In this document: positions 18,721-28,584 of the stretch, piece after piece
Layout: the number at the start of each line of letters is the position of its first letter
How positions within the stretch are numbered: position 1 is the stretch's first letter
Source: an uncultured Cyclobacteriaceae bacterium
GTDB lineage: Bacteria > Bacteroidota > Bacteroidia > Cytophagales > Cyclobacteriaceae
Direction: 5' to 3'
Assembly: GCA_937146645.1 (NCBI GenBank)
Contig: CAKZRQ010000017.1
Location: 124,001-188,000 of the forward strand
DNA length: 64,000 nt
Made by a program: the position numbers and the translations under genes
The notes under the pieces: generated by a model
What the model was told of the DNA's origin: nothing
Seen by the model: only the letters and a program-made list of their open reading frames with translations
Databases searched by the model: none

Positions 18721-19929
18721 CTAGAGCCAAAGTAAACTGCTGTCCCCATAGCTGAGGAAACGATAATCGTTCTCAATTGCTTCGCTGTAAACTTTTTTCC
18801 AGTCATCACCCAATATGGTCGCGATCAGCAGAATCAAGGTCGATCCTGGCTGATGGAAGTTGGTAATAAGTGCGTTGACCATGCGATATTGGTACCCTGG
18901 GAAAATGAATACTTCAGTACTTCCCAAAATTTCTTCTTTTCCTTTAGCTTCCAATAGCTGAATAACGGCTTCAACTGATTCTTGAGGCGTAAATCTTTTG
19001 TCTCTTTCTCCGTAAGGAAAGAGTTTGGGTATCTGCAGTTCTTCTCCCTTTCCTTCAAGAATCTTCACACCATACCAATAGATACTTTCCAGGGTCCTCA
19101 CTGAGGTAGTTCCGACTGCGATGATATTGCCCAATGAGTTCTTGATTTTTTTTAGCGTGTCAAGACTAATCAGAATCTGCTCGCTGTGCATAGGATGATC
19201 CTCCACTTTATCCACTTTAATCGGTTGGAAAGTTCCAGCACTTACGTGTAAAGTCAATTGAGTTTTCTGGATTCCTTTTTCTTCCAACTTTTCAAAGACT
19301 CGCTCTGTGAAATGCAATCCTGCCGTCGGGGCAGCTACTGCACCTTCTTTTTTGGAATAGATGGTCTGATATCGTTCTTTATCTTCTTCCTCGACCTCCC
19401 GATTTAAATAGGGAGGAAGGGGTACTTCACCACTTGCCTCCACCACATCGACAAATGAAAGATTTCGGTCATTCCATTCAAACTCAACGGTCTTTGACTC
19501 TCGATCCAGTAGCTTAGCAAAGAGGGAAACGGTTTTTTCCCCTACTAATAAATCCCCGCGAAGAATTTCATCATTTTTCCACTTCCGAAGATTACCTATC
19601 ATAGTTTCAAAGGCTACCTTTTCTTTTGCCAACATCACCTCAGGTATCACAGTACTGGGCGAAACTGGCTTAAGCAAAAATATTTCGATTCTTGCACCAG
19701 TTTCTTTTTGGAAGATCAAGCGAGCAGGAATGACCTTGGTGTCATTATAAACCAAAAGGGAATTGGAAGGAAGTCTTTCTGGAAGGTCAAAAAAGTGAAA
19801 ATGCTGAATCTTTCCATTCTTATATTCCAGAAGCTGAGAATGATCCCTTTCGGGCAAAGGATGATTCGCTATCCTGGACTCAGGTAGAGAATAATGATAA
19901 TCAATCAGATCAATTTTGGGTATCTGCAT
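18721..19929 (-). CDS. queA: S-adenosylmethionine:tRNA ribosyltransferase-isomerase
   Basis: YHYSLPESRIANHPLPERDHSQLL, PARLIFQKETGARIEIFLLKP, GAVAAPTAGLHFTERVFEKL, ITNFHQPGSTLILL. Confidence 0.93.
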   Translation of the reverse strand: MQIPKIDLIDYHYSLPESRIANHPLPERDHSQLLEYKNGKIQHFHFFDLPERLPSNSLLVYNDTKVIPARLIFQKETGARIEIFLLKPVSPSTVIPEVMLAKEKVAFETMIGNLRKWKNDEILRGDLLVGEKTVSLFAKLLDRESKTVEFEWNDRNLSFVDVVEASGEVPLPPYLNREVEEEDKERYQTIYSKKEGAVAAPTAGLHFTERVFEKLEEKGIQKTQLTLHVSAGTFQPIKVDKVEDHPMHSEQILISLDTLKKIKNSLGNIIAVGTTSVRTLESIYWYGVKILEGKGEELQIPKLFPYGERDKRFTPQESVEAVIQLLEAKGKEEILGSTEVFIFPGYQYRMVNALITNFHQPGSTLILLIATILGDDWKKVYSEAIENDYRFLSYGDSSLLWL

Positions 19930-19998
19930 TTTTAGACCTTCATTTGGCTTGCAAATATATTTCTCAAGACCGGGTTAGCCTAAAATCCTTTACAAATC

Positions 19999-21081
19999 AT
20001 GAATCAAAAATCCTTGCTAGACTTTTCCTATCAAAAAAGGACTTTGCGTTTCACATTTGATGCTGGAACCTCAAGAGGTGTCCTAAAGGAGCGTGATGTC
20101 TATTGGATACGCGTTTATGATTCAGAAACGGCTAAAGAGGGCTGGGGAGAAGCGGCCCCATTAATTGGTTTAAGCATCGATCACCAGCCAGAATTTGAAG
20201 CTACTCTTAAAGAATCCCTAGAGAAAGCTTCCGAAAAGAGATGGCCAACCAATGAAGGTGAGATTTTGGAATTCATTGAAACTCTAATTTCTGGAGAGTT
20301 ACCAAGTATTCGATTTGGGTTAGAAGGAGCGCTTCTGGATTTGCATTCTGGAGGAAACAGAAAATATCTGAAGAATGATTTCAAAGAATCGGGTAAGGAA
20401 ATTCCTATCAATGGTTTGATTTGGATGGGATCTAAAGAGTTTATGTTAGATCAGATTGAGAAAAAGCTTGAGGAAGGGTTTACTTGCATAAAGATGAAAA
20501 TTGGGGCTATTGATTTTCAGCAAGAACTTGATCTTTTGAGTTTTATTCGAGAAAGATTTGACTCCTCACAGATTACTTTAAGAGTAGACGCTAATGGAGC
20601 TTTTACTCCTGAAAATGCTTTGGAGAAGTTGAATAATTTGGCCCAATTTGATCTGCATAGTATAGAGCAGCCAATAATGGCAAACCAAATTGATGAGATG
20701 GCCAAGCTATGTTCCGAAACACCCGTACCGATAGCACTAGACGAAGAGCTAATAGGAGTTCAAAATAAGGAAGAACTTCTTGATGCTATTTCTCCGCAAT
20801 TCATCATTTTAAAACCCACTTTAGTTGGAGGAATACTTCAAACCAAAAGATGGATTCAAGCGGCTGAAAGCCGTGGAATAGGGTGGTGGATGACCTCGGC
20901 TTTGGAAAGCAATATTGGGCTAAATGTAATAGCCCAGCTTACTTCTTCATATAATCCTCAAATCCCACAGGGGCTGGGTACAGGTAAATTATATCACAAT
21001 AACCTGGAATCACCTCTCGAGATTTCTGGAGGTAAATTGAAATATAGAAACGACTTAAGCTGGGAAGATCCTTTTCAGTAA
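19999..21081 (+). CDS. o-succinylbenzoate synthase / enolase-superfamily protein
   Basis: GWGEAAPLIGLS, IPINGLIWMG, CIKMKIGAIDF, LRVDANGAF, IALDEELIG, IILKPTLVGG; menC-like, specificity not provable. Confidence 0.8.
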   Translation: MNQKSLLDFSYQKRTLRFTFDAGTSRGVLKERDVYWIRVYDSETAKEGWGEAAPLIGLSIDHQPEFEATLKESLEKASEKRWPTNEGEILEFIETLISGELPSIRFGLEGALLDLHSGGNRKYLKNDFKESGKEIPINGLIWMGSKEFMLDQIEKKLEEGFTCIKMKIGAIDFQQELDLLSFIRERFDSSQITLRVDANGAFTPENALEKLNNLAQFDLHSIEQPIMANQIDEMAKLCSETPVPIALDEELIGVQNKEELLDAISPQFIILKPTLVGGILQTKRWIQAAESRGIGWWMTSALESNIGLNVIAQLTSSYNPQIPQGLGTGKLYHNNLESPLEISGGKLKYRNDLSWEDPFQ

Positions 21082-22211
21082 CTGGTTGTCTCAAACAGAT
21101 AAACCGGACTATTTATCTGGGTTCTTAAATCCGATTGGGATAGTAAACCTGTTTTTGTATCCCTTTTGAAAACAATTATATCATTGCTTGTTTCATGTGC
21201 TGACAGAAGATATTCTCCATCTCTGGTAATTATGAAGTTTCTTGGTTTAATGCCACCTGACTTGATAATCTGAATTCTCTCGTAATCGCCATTACCATTT
21301 TTGGAGAATACAGCGATGGAATTATCATCGCCTCGATTTGAAGTGTATAAATATTGACCCTCTGGAGAAAACCGGATTTCTGCAGCTCCATGCTCTCCTG
21401 TAAAGTCTTCTTCGACAATGCTCTCTCGTTGCTTAAATGCAAATTCATCACCATCAAAAGAGTAGATATTGATCGCTCCAGTTAATTCCAGCAGAACTAC
21501 GTAATCTTCACCTGAAGGTGAAAACACACTATGTCTTGGCCCATCTCCAGGTTCCATATTTAATTCTCTTTTTAACTCTAGCGGCTTTTCTTCCGATGGG
21601 TTGAATTCGTATTGATATATCTTATCCGTCCCTAAATCTGCGACCATCAAGTATTTTCCATTTGGGGAAAAAACGGTGCTGTGCACATGGGGTGCTTCTT
21701 GTCTGGCGGTGTTGACGCTTTTACCAGAATGTGAAAGAGTTTGGACCAGTCGAAGAGAATCTCTTTCCGCTGAGAATACACTGAAATTACCTCCGGTATA
21801 GTTTCCGACCACAAGCCATTTTTCATCCTTTGACAAGGCTAAATAACAAGGCGCACTACCAACGGTAGGTGCGGTAAATAGTGTCTCCAAAGGATAGCCG
21901 CTTCCACCTAGCATAACCACATTTCCACCTTGCTCGGAAGCTATTTCTTCAACTGAAAAAAACCTTGAATTATCACTTTTTGCCAGAACAAAAGAAGGGT
22001 TTTGGATAGAATCCAAAAGAAGCGTCCCTTTTAATGTATTCTCTGTTGGGGAGAACTCGAGTTTGTAAATGCCCTGAGACGGATTTTCAGGGTAAGTTCC
22101 GACCAGAAAGGAATAGGACTGAGATTCTTCTATTTCCATTTTTTCAGTGGTTGATTGATTACATCCAAAAAGGCAGATAATCGCTAGGAGATATACGGAG
22201 ATTGATTTCAT
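21075..22211 (-). CDS. Lactonase family protein (Pgl-type seven-bladed propeller), lipoprotein
   Basis: Lipobox LFGCNQ; SFLVGTYPENPSQGIYKLEF, APHVHSTVFSPNGKYLMVADLGTDKIYQYEF, GPRHSVFSPSGEDYVVLLEL. Confidence 0.88.
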   Translation of the reverse strand: MKSISVYLLAIICLFGCNQSTTEKMEIEESQSYSFLVGTYPENPSQGIYKLEFSPTENTLKGTLLLDSIQNPSFVLAKSDNSRFFSVEEIASEQGGNVVMLGGSGYPLETLFTAPTVGSAPCYLALSKDEKWLVVGNYTGGNFSVFSAERDSLRLVQTLSHSGKSVNTARQEAPHVHSTVFSPNGKYLMVADLGTDKIYQYEFNPSEEKPLELKRELNMEPGDGPRHSVFSPSGEDYVVLLELTGAINIYSFDGDEFAFKQRESIVEEDFTGEHGAAEIRFSPEGQYLYTSNRGDDNSIAVFSKNGNGDYERIQIIKSGGIKPRNFIITRDGEYLLSAHETSNDIIVFKRDTKTGLLSQSDLRTQINSPVYLFETTSY

Positions 22212-22340
22212 TATAGTGAATTAACTTACGAAGCTAAAGGAAAAAAATTAAGCAGTGATTGTCAAAATAGGATGAAAGCCACTTCTTTTTTGCTGAATTG
22301 CTAATAAAACCAATAATAAAGCGAAAAATGGCTAATTTAC

Positions 22341-24896
22341 ATGCTTGTAATTTTCAAACGCATGAGAACAACCTATAACACCGAAGTAGCTAAAAGATTT
22401 ACCATCTACAATAGTCTATTTCTTGACCTTCCATTTGATGATATTTACAGAACAGGGACTTTACTTCCGATTTTAGGTACTTCATGCGAGGAAGGCTTTA
22501 AAAAGGGGCTTAGTCCCAAAGAAATTTTATCCGGGTTTTTTGAAGAGTTAATGCCAAACCGTACTCAAGCGGAGCGTTATCAACTCTTGTTTCAAATGAT
22601 TCAATATGTGGAGCGACAGGTAGTTCTTTTTGATTCTATCGAAGATGCTGCATATGAAAAAATTAATGACTTAACCGGAAAGGGTTCAATCAAAGCCCTA
22701 ATTAGTCGTGCTGATAATGATAAGAAAAGAGAAGCGCTTATCGAAAAACTTAAAAACTTCTCGGTAAGACTCACATTGACAGCGCATCCAACTCAATTTT
22801 ATCCAGGGAACGTACTTAGTATCATTACTGATTTAGAACAAGCGATTAGAGAGGATGATTTAGGCAGCGTCAATCTGTATTTGCAGCAGTTGGGCAAAAC
22901 CCCTTTTATTAATAGAAAAAAACCTACTCCATTTACAGAGGCTGTGAGTCTAATCTGGTATTTGGAAAATGTGTTTTATCAAAGTATTTCGGACATTATG
23001 ATCCGTCTCTTAACTGAATTGGAACAACCGCTCCATCTTTGGGAAAACCCAGGATTATTAAAAATTGGATTTTGGCCTGGAGGAGATAGAGATGGGAATC
23101 CTTTTGTAACTCATGAAACCACTGTTCAAGTAGCAGAACGGCTAAAGAAATGGGTGTTGAGATGTTACTATCGTGACATGCGAAAGATTCGGAGGAGACT
23201 AACCTTTCAACATGTAGCGGAAATAATTATACGAATCGAGAAGGGTATCTATACCACTTTGTTTGAAGGCCAAGATGTTTACACTTCAAAGGATCAACTA
23301 CTTGAAGATCTTCTTTCTGCCCGGAAGGTTTTGATTGAACATCATAATGGGCTATTCCTTGAAATTCTGGATGAGTTTATTCTAAAGGTTCGAATCTTCG
23401 GATTGCACTTTGCTTATATGGATATGCGTCAGGATAGTAGGAAACACGATTCTCTTTGGGATGAGGCGTTTTCACTCTTAGGAATGACCTGGAAAGATTC
23501 AGAGGTAGATCAGGTTGCGCAAATTTTTAGCATAGATAAGCTGCCTGAAATCGAGCAATTCGAAGATGAATTTCATATCGAGATGCTTAAGTCTATTCAA
23601 AGCATCGGTATCGTACAGGCTGCAAATGGAGAAGATGTCCTGCATAGATACATCATTTCTAATAGCCAATCTGCCAAGCACATTTTGGAAGTTTTTCAAT
23701 TAAACCGATTGCTGTTAGCAGCTGAAGATGATGTGCTTTCCTTGGATATCGTACCGCTTTTCGAAACTATTGATGATTTACAGGCAGCACCTGAAATCAT
23801 TAGATATTTATATGAATTTGACACGTACAGAAAACATTTATCAAATAGGAAAAATAAGCAGACCATTATGCTCGGTTTCTCTGATGGAACTAAGGATGGT
23901 GGCTATTTAACAGCGAATTGGTCTATTCTCCGAGCAAAGGAGGAATTAACTCGGGTATCAAGGCAGTATGGAATTGAAGTGGTGTTTTTTGATGGCAGAG
24001 GGGGACCACCAGCCAGGGGAGGTGGAAACATGCATAACTTCTATGCATCCATGGGCGATCAGGTAGAGAATGCTGAAATACAGGTTACCATTCAGGGCCA
24101 GACAATTTCTTCTAACTATGGAAAGCGAGTTTCTTGTATCTACAATTTTGAGCAACTCCTTAGTGCTGGAATGGAGAATCATTTGTATTCGGATGAAGAG
24201 AGAAACTTGAATGTAAAGCAAAGAAAACTTATTCAAGAGCTTGCGGATAAAGCTTATGAGCATTACAAAGACTTTAAGAGTTATCCCAAGTTTGTTCCTT
24301 ATTTGGAGCATGTCACTCCTTTAAAATTCTTTGGGATGACGAACATTGGTTCCAGGCCTTTAAAGCGGGGTAAAGGTGAAGGCTTAAAGTTTGAAGATCT
24401 TCGTGCTATCCCCTTCGTAGGGTCATGGGCGCAAATGAAGCAGAATATTCCAGGTTTTTATGGTGTAGGTACCGCTATCCAAGACCTAGAGAAGGAGGGT
24501 AGATTAAAGGAGGTTCAAGATCTCTATGCAAATAGCCTTTTCTTTAGGGCATTATTGGGTAACTCTATGCAATCCTTAAAGAAGTGCTTTTACCCAGCTA
24601 CTTCCTATCTGGGTGAAAATAATGAGTATGGCGAATTCTGGAAGATGATGTACGATGAATATGAATTATCCATAGATAAGCTTTTAGATGTCACCGGAGA
24701 AGATCAGTTAATGGCTGATAATCAGGTTAGTGCCAGATCTATAGAAATTCGCGAAAAAATAGTTCTACCATTGATCACTATACAGCAGTTTGCCATTCAG
24801 AAGATGCTTGATAGTGGTAAACAAGATAAGCTCATGCAAAAATTGATTCTCAGAAGTATGTTTGGAATCATTAACGCAGCAAGAAACGCGGCATAA
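22341..24896 (+). CDS. ppc: Phosphoenolpyruvate carboxylase
   Basis: LTLTAHPTQFYPGN, GFWPGGDRDGNPFVT, VFFDGRGGPPARGGGNMHNFYASMG; start may be at ATG 22362 (MRTTYN). Confidence 0.88.
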   Translation: MLVIFKRMRTTYNTEVAKRFTIYNSLFLDLPFDDIYRTGTLLPILGTSCEEGFKKGLSPKEILSGFFEELMPNRTQAERYQLLFQMIQYVERQVVLFDSIEDAAYEKINDLTGKGSIKALISRADNDKKREALIEKLKNFSVRLTLTAHPTQFYPGNVLSIITDLEQAIREDDLGSVNLYLQQLGKTPFINRKKPTPFTEAVSLIWYLENVFYQSISDIMIRLLTELEQPLHLWENPGLLKIGFWPGGDRDGNPFVTHETTVQVAERLKKWVLRCYYRDMRKIRRRLTFQHVAEIIIRIEKGIYTTLFEGQDVYTSKDQLLEDLLSARKVLIEHHNGLFLEILDEFILKVRIFGLHFAYMDMRQDSRKHDSLWDEAFSLLGMTWKDSEVDQVAQIFSIDKLPEIEQFEDEFHIEMLKSIQSIGIVQAANGEDVLHRYIISNSQSAKHILEVFQLNRLLLAAEDDVLSLDIVPLFETIDDLQAAPEIIRYLYEFDTYRKHLSNRKNKQTIMLGFSDGTKDGGYLTANWSILRAKEELTRVSRQYGIEVVFFDGRGGPPARGGGNMHNFYASMGDQVENAEIQVTIQGQTISSNYGKRVSCIYNFEQLLSAGMENHLYSDEERNLNVKQRKLIQELADKAYEHYKDFKSYPKFVPYLEHVTPLKFFGMTNIGSRPLKRGKGEGLKFEDLRAIPFVGSWAQMKQNIPGFYGVGTAIQDLEKEGRLKEVQDLYANSLFFRALLGNSMQSLKKCFYPATSYLGENNEYGEFWKMMYDEYELSIDKLLDVTGEDQLMADNQVSARSIEIREKIVLPLITIQQFAIQKMLDSGKQDKLMQKLILRSMFGIINAARNAA

Positions 24897-24897
24897 A

Positions 24898-24923
24898 AAA
24901 AGCCATCCCACTAGGGATGGCTT
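24898..24923 (-). terminator. Intrinsic terminator (minus-strand T-run; hairpin shared by the convergent ppc)
   Basis: GCCATCCC-ACTA-GGGATGGC flanked by A7 on the plus strand. Confidence 0.7.
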
Positions 24924-24941
24924 TCATCTTCTTGCTAATGT

Positions 24942-25580
24942 TTATTTAGTAATTACTCCATCTTTCAACATCTGTCCGACAACTAGCTCGGAAAATGCTG
25001 CGGAGAAAGATTCAATCGAAGAAGGATTGGTTGTCTCAGACTGAGCAGACCAAACTAACTCCTCGGTATTAATGTCATACAAGTTGATCTCCAGGTAATA
25101 GTTTTTATCAGTGGTATAATATCCTGGATCGTACATTACTGGGTTATAGTATGAGTAATACCCATAAAATCTACCGTAATAGCCACCATAGCCCATTGGA
25201 GAATACATGGTTGTACCCGGCACATATCTGGTCTCAGAAGTTTGATCCAGTAAGGCCACGGTTAGAACAGCTTCTGCACCAGCAGCTTTAATTTCCGCTA
25301 GTAGTCGCTCTTTGTCATCTTCACTTGCCTTATAACCAGGAGGAATCACCTCGAAGCTACTCTGTGCCTCTACATTTTGTGAATTTAGAATTTTATCCAA
25401 ATCTGTTTCAATTGTACTCCTGTTTACTATGTTTTCGGTAATCGCCGTTACAAAGATACTTTCATACCCATCAGAAGGTGTACTGGGTGAGGTCCAGGAT
25501 CCCAAAATTTTGGTACTTGGGGAACAAGATGCAACTGCAAAAAGTACAATTGCAAAAAGAAATAAGTTAGATTTTTTCAT
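24942..25580 (-). CDS. Lipoprotein of unknown function with Tyr/Gly-rich segment
   Basis: Lipobox VASCSPS; PMGYGGYYGRFYGYYSYYNPVMYDPGYYTTDKNYYLEINLYD. Confidence 0.7.
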   Translation of the reverse strand: MKKSNLFLFAIVLFAVASCSPSTKILGSWTSPSTPSDGYESIFVTAITENIVNRSTIETDLDKILNSQNVEAQSSFEVIPPGYKASEDDKERLLAEIKAAGAEAVLTVALLDQTSETRYVPGTTMYSPMGYGGYYGRFYGYYSYYNPVMYDPGYYTTDKNYYLEINLYDINTEELVWSAQSETTNPSSIESFSAAFSELVVGQMLKDGVITK

Positions 25581-25598
25581 ATGATTCAAAGGTAATTT

Positions 25599-26132
25599 TT
25601 AGTTATCGATTTGTTGGAAAAGCTCAGCAACTGCTTCTTGAGCGGCTTTCTGCTTGTTTTTATTCTTTTTTGGTAAAACTCTCGAAGCGGTTCCAGCCCA
25701 TACTACTGCATTAGTAGCTGGATCCACTAGGTGCATTGTTAATGTACCCTCCTTATACGTGTTGACTGGAACTTCCTGGCTTTCCCAAGTATAAGACCTT
25801 TGACCACTGTACATAAAAGGGTCGGTAGCCAGGCTTGTTGTCCTTGTTTGAACTTTGTCTTCTACTGCTATTCCAAGATTAAGTCTGAGTTCAGGAGAAT
25901 CAGATTGAGTTAAGCCTCGGGAGGCCATTTCTTTAGATATTTCTCCCTCTAGAAACTTAATGTTCTCTTCAAAATCTGGAGAGGGATCTTCAGGCCCGTC
26001 AATTTCATAAAAATCAAAACTCTTGTAATTCCCCAGATCAAATCCGGAATACTGATCACTGAGTTTTTCTGTTGTACCACAAGCCGTTGCGAATACAATA
26101 ACAGCTACGGCAATTAGATATTTTTTCAACAT
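25599..26132 (-). CDS. DUF4136-like lipoprotein
   Basis: Lipobox ATACGTT; FDLGNYKSFDFYEI, EGTLTMHLVDPATNAVVWAGTASRVLP. Confidence 0.75.
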   Translation of the reverse strand: MLKKYLIAVAVIVFATACGTTEKLSDQYSGFDLGNYKSFDFYEIDGPEDPSPDFEENIKFLEGEISKEMASRGLTQSDSPELRLNLGIAVEDKVQTRTTSLATDPFMYSGQRSYTWESQEVPVNTYKEGTLTMHLVDPATNAVVWAGTASRVLPKKNKNKQKAAQEAVAELFQQIDN

Positions 26133-26193
26133 AATTTTGTGTTTAACTAATTAATCAACTTAGCGAATTTAAAAATAAAGCAAGATTGTCAAA

Positions 26194-27324
26194 CTATCGA
26201 AGCCAGTTGCTTCCAAAAATGATATAGTACCCCCATGAATCTGGGCCAAAGGCTACATCCATTCCCATTCTAAGTCCGAACTTCCTTGCAATAAGATATC
26301 GATATCCTGTCCCAATGTTATAGACTAAATCTCGATCAGAGAAATTATCAAATTCATCAAAAGCTTTTCCAATTCCACCAAAAGCCATTATACTCCACCT
26401 TTTATTTATATCTATTCGGTTCTCTATCTCAGTCAATACGGTCTGTTCGCCTTGATATCTGGCAGCTGGAATACCTCTCAGATTTAGGGCAGGTAACAAA
26501 AAAAATGGAGCTCCGTCAGATACGTTTTGGTATTCGGTTCTAAGTCCAAAGACCCAAGACGGTTTAAATGACCAATAGCTATAGTTAGCCAAATTAAACC
26601 GAGTATATTCATAATCACTCCCGAGCCATGAAAGGCTAAAATCAAGAGAGACTTCAAACTTTGTTCCCTTGTTGGGAGTGAAAATATTATCTCTTGAATC
26701 GAATTGAATAACGGGGCCCAGGTTAGAAATGTAGGAATCTAGTTGAGAATCTGGTACAAAATCTGGAAGCTCCCCAGCGAGGCCGACCCTGTTCCAAAGG
26801 AAGAGATAATTCGCGCCAACGTACCAGTTACTCTTTTTAATCTGTTTAAGTCCACTTAAGAAAACAGGAAGTGCCTTGAAGTTAAATTTATATTCACGTT
26901 CTCCTATAACGGGTAATTCTCTGAATAGGCTAATATTTAGATTGCTGTACAGAGTTCCAACTCGATACCTTATTCCTTTCTCTGGCACATTATGAGAATG
27001 CAGACCTCCTACAAACCATGTCCCATTTGCGGTGATTCCACCTAGTCCTGTTGTGATATTCGGTGGGCTATTTGGCACTTTATTCAAAAAAGCGAGTCCC
27101 AGGGCACCACCAAAGCCACCAAGTGCTGGTTCTGTAATTAATAGGGGAATAGGAACAAAGCCATTGGCCTCAATGATCCAATCACTAAGGTCCAGTTTTC
27201 CGTCCTCAGGATCTTTAAGGTTTGGCTTTTCCTTTTTTTGGGCAAAGCCCTGAAAAAATATAAAGCCGAATAAGGTCAATAGACTCATTGACCTTATTCG
27301 GCTTTTTATGGAGTTATAATACAT
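26194..27324 (-). CDS. BamA/TamA-like (surface antigen D15 type) outer-membrane beta-barrel
   Basis: NIFTPNKGTKFEVSLDFSLSWLGSDYEYTRF, ...LPALNLRGIPAARYQGEQTVLTEIENRIDI. Start either 27324 or ATG 27288 (MSLLTLFGFIFFQGFAQ). Confidence 0.8.
   Translation of the reverse strand: MYYNSIKSRIRSMSLLTLFGFIFFQGFAQKKEKPNLKDPEDGKLDLSDWIIEANGFVPIPLLITEPALGGFGGALGLAFLNKVPNSPPNITTGLGGITANGTWFVGGLHSHNVPEKGIRYRVGTLYSNLNISLFRELPVIGEREYKFNFKALPVFLSGLKQIKKSNWYVGANYLFLWNRVGLAGELPDFVPDSQLDSYISNLGPVIQFDSRDNIFTPNKGTKFEVSLDFSLSWLGSDYEYTRFNLANYSYWSFKPSWVFGLRTEYQNVSDGAPFFLLPALNLRGIPAARYQGEQTVLTEIENRIDINKRWSIMAFGGIGKAFDEFDNFSDRDLVYNIGTGYRYLIARKFGLRMGMDVAFGPDSWGYYIIFGSNWLR
27262..27305. promoter_or_regulatory. Perfect 19-bp inverted repeat with 6-nt loop overlapping the start region of the BamA-like gene
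   Basis: AAAGCCGAATAAGGTCAAT-agactc-ATTGACCTTATTCGGCTTT; ATG at 27288..27286 (minus) lies at the loop. Confidence 0.85.
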
Positions 27325-27328
27325 GGGA

Positions 27329-27922
27329 TTAGTTCATGAAAACAATCCCCAAATTAATTCCAATATTGGATTGGCCTGCTAGCTCAGATGATTCAAAGGA
27401 GCTATAGTATTTTACTCCAAGTTTGAAGCCTGTATTATAGGAAGGCTTGTACAATAAGCCAGCTTCTGGGCGTATGGCAAATTGCCAATGAGTATCCTGA
27501 TCGGTGAATATACCCATGTCAATTCGTCTGTCATGGGCGATTGTTCCAACACCTAATCCAAAATATGGTCTCATTTTATCACCAGTTACCACATAATAGT
27601 TTGTGGTAACAAAGATTGGCCATTCATATTGATATCTGTATTGGATTCCCGATAGGGAAGCAGAACCTTCGGTATACACCTTGTTTTCTTCTCTTTTATA
27701 CAAAGTAGCGTGCCCTAGTTCTCCTCCAATTGCGATATTATCATTTATGAATCTTTGATATTCCATGATAAAACCTCTTCCACTGGTCTGATCTATAAAA
27801 TCAGAAGTATTACCTGTGGGAACGCTTACCGCATAGTTTAGCGAGAAAATGGATTGCTGAGCCGTGGCTGTTCCAGCCATGGTCATACATATAATTGCAA
27901 GTACGATTAATTGCTTTTTCAT
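27329..27922 (-). CDS. Outer-membrane beta-barrel protein
   Basis: Signal peptide MKKQLIVLAIICMTMAGTATAQQ; alternating barrel pattern ending in NIGINLGIVFMN. Confidence 0.75.
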   Translation of the reverse strand: MKKQLIVLAIICMTMAGTATAQQSIFSLNYAVSVPTGNTSDFIDQTSGRGFIMEYQRFINDNIAIGGELGHATLYKREENKVYTEGSASLSGIQYRYQYEWPIFVTTNYYVVTGDKMRPYFGLGVGTIAHDRRIDMGIFTDQDTHWQFAIRPEAGLLYKPSYNTGFKLGVKYYSSFESSELAGQSNIGINLGIVFMN

Positions 27923-27925
27923 GAC

Positions 27926-28570
27926 TTATTTGGCTAGATATGGTGATTGATCAAATGCTTGATTAATAGTAGTCGTGATTCTTTGATTTATGGAATTGGT
28001 ACTTCCTTCAAAGAGACCATTGACTACGCCAGTCCATACCACTGGAATCTTATCCGTTGGAGACTGATTGTTTGGGTCTGTCATCTGAAGTAACACAGAA
28101 CCGGTTCTTATTCTAGCCACTTGTGGTGGATAGTATCCTGGATACCACCATCCCCAACCTGGTCCCCATCCTGGATACCACCAGTTCCAATACCACCAAT
28201 CGTAATAGAAGAATATCTGATCAGTTTGAAGGGCAGCAGCCAGAATGATTAAATCAGGATTCGCACTTTTGTCTACCTCTGTATATCCTAAATTCCTCAT
28301 ATTGCTACGAGTAGTTTCCAGGATTCCATTAGCGTAAATCGGATCTACAAATTCCGGAACCCAATCCGGATCATCAGGTGCATTTTCAAAATCAATCTTG
28401 ATTACTTCATCAGGAATTGCGAAGGTGCCTTTAGATTGGAAGTCGTAATTGGCATCGTGGTTTGTGTATACGATATCTAATTCATCCACATACTCTGCGC
28501 CATCTGGCGTACAAGAGATGGCTGCCCATGAGACAAGGCTCAGGGCAAATAGTCGGTAAATAATTCTCAT
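27926..28570 (-). CDS. DUF4136-like lipoprotein with Trp/Tyr/Pro/Gly-rich insert
   Basis: Lipobox WAAISCTP; FFYYDWWYWNWWYPGWGPGWGWWYPGYYPPQ. Confidence 0.75.
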   Translation of the reverse strand: MRIIYRLFALSLVSWAAISCTPDGAEYVDELDIVYTNHDANYDFQSKGTFAIPDEVIKIDFENAPDDPDWVPEFVDPIYANGILETTRSNMRNLGYTEVDKSANPDLIILAAALQTDQIFFYYDWWYWNWWYPGWGPGWGWWYPGYYPPQVARIRTGSVLLQMTDPNNQSPTDKIPVVWTGVVNGLFEGSTNSINQRITTTINQAFDQSPYLAK

Positions 28571-28584
28571 TCTTATTGGGTTAT

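Noticed and set aside
23958-24311. 117-aa ORF antisense to ppc
   Set aside because: Antisense to the conserved PEPC active-site region; an expected by-product of codon usage.
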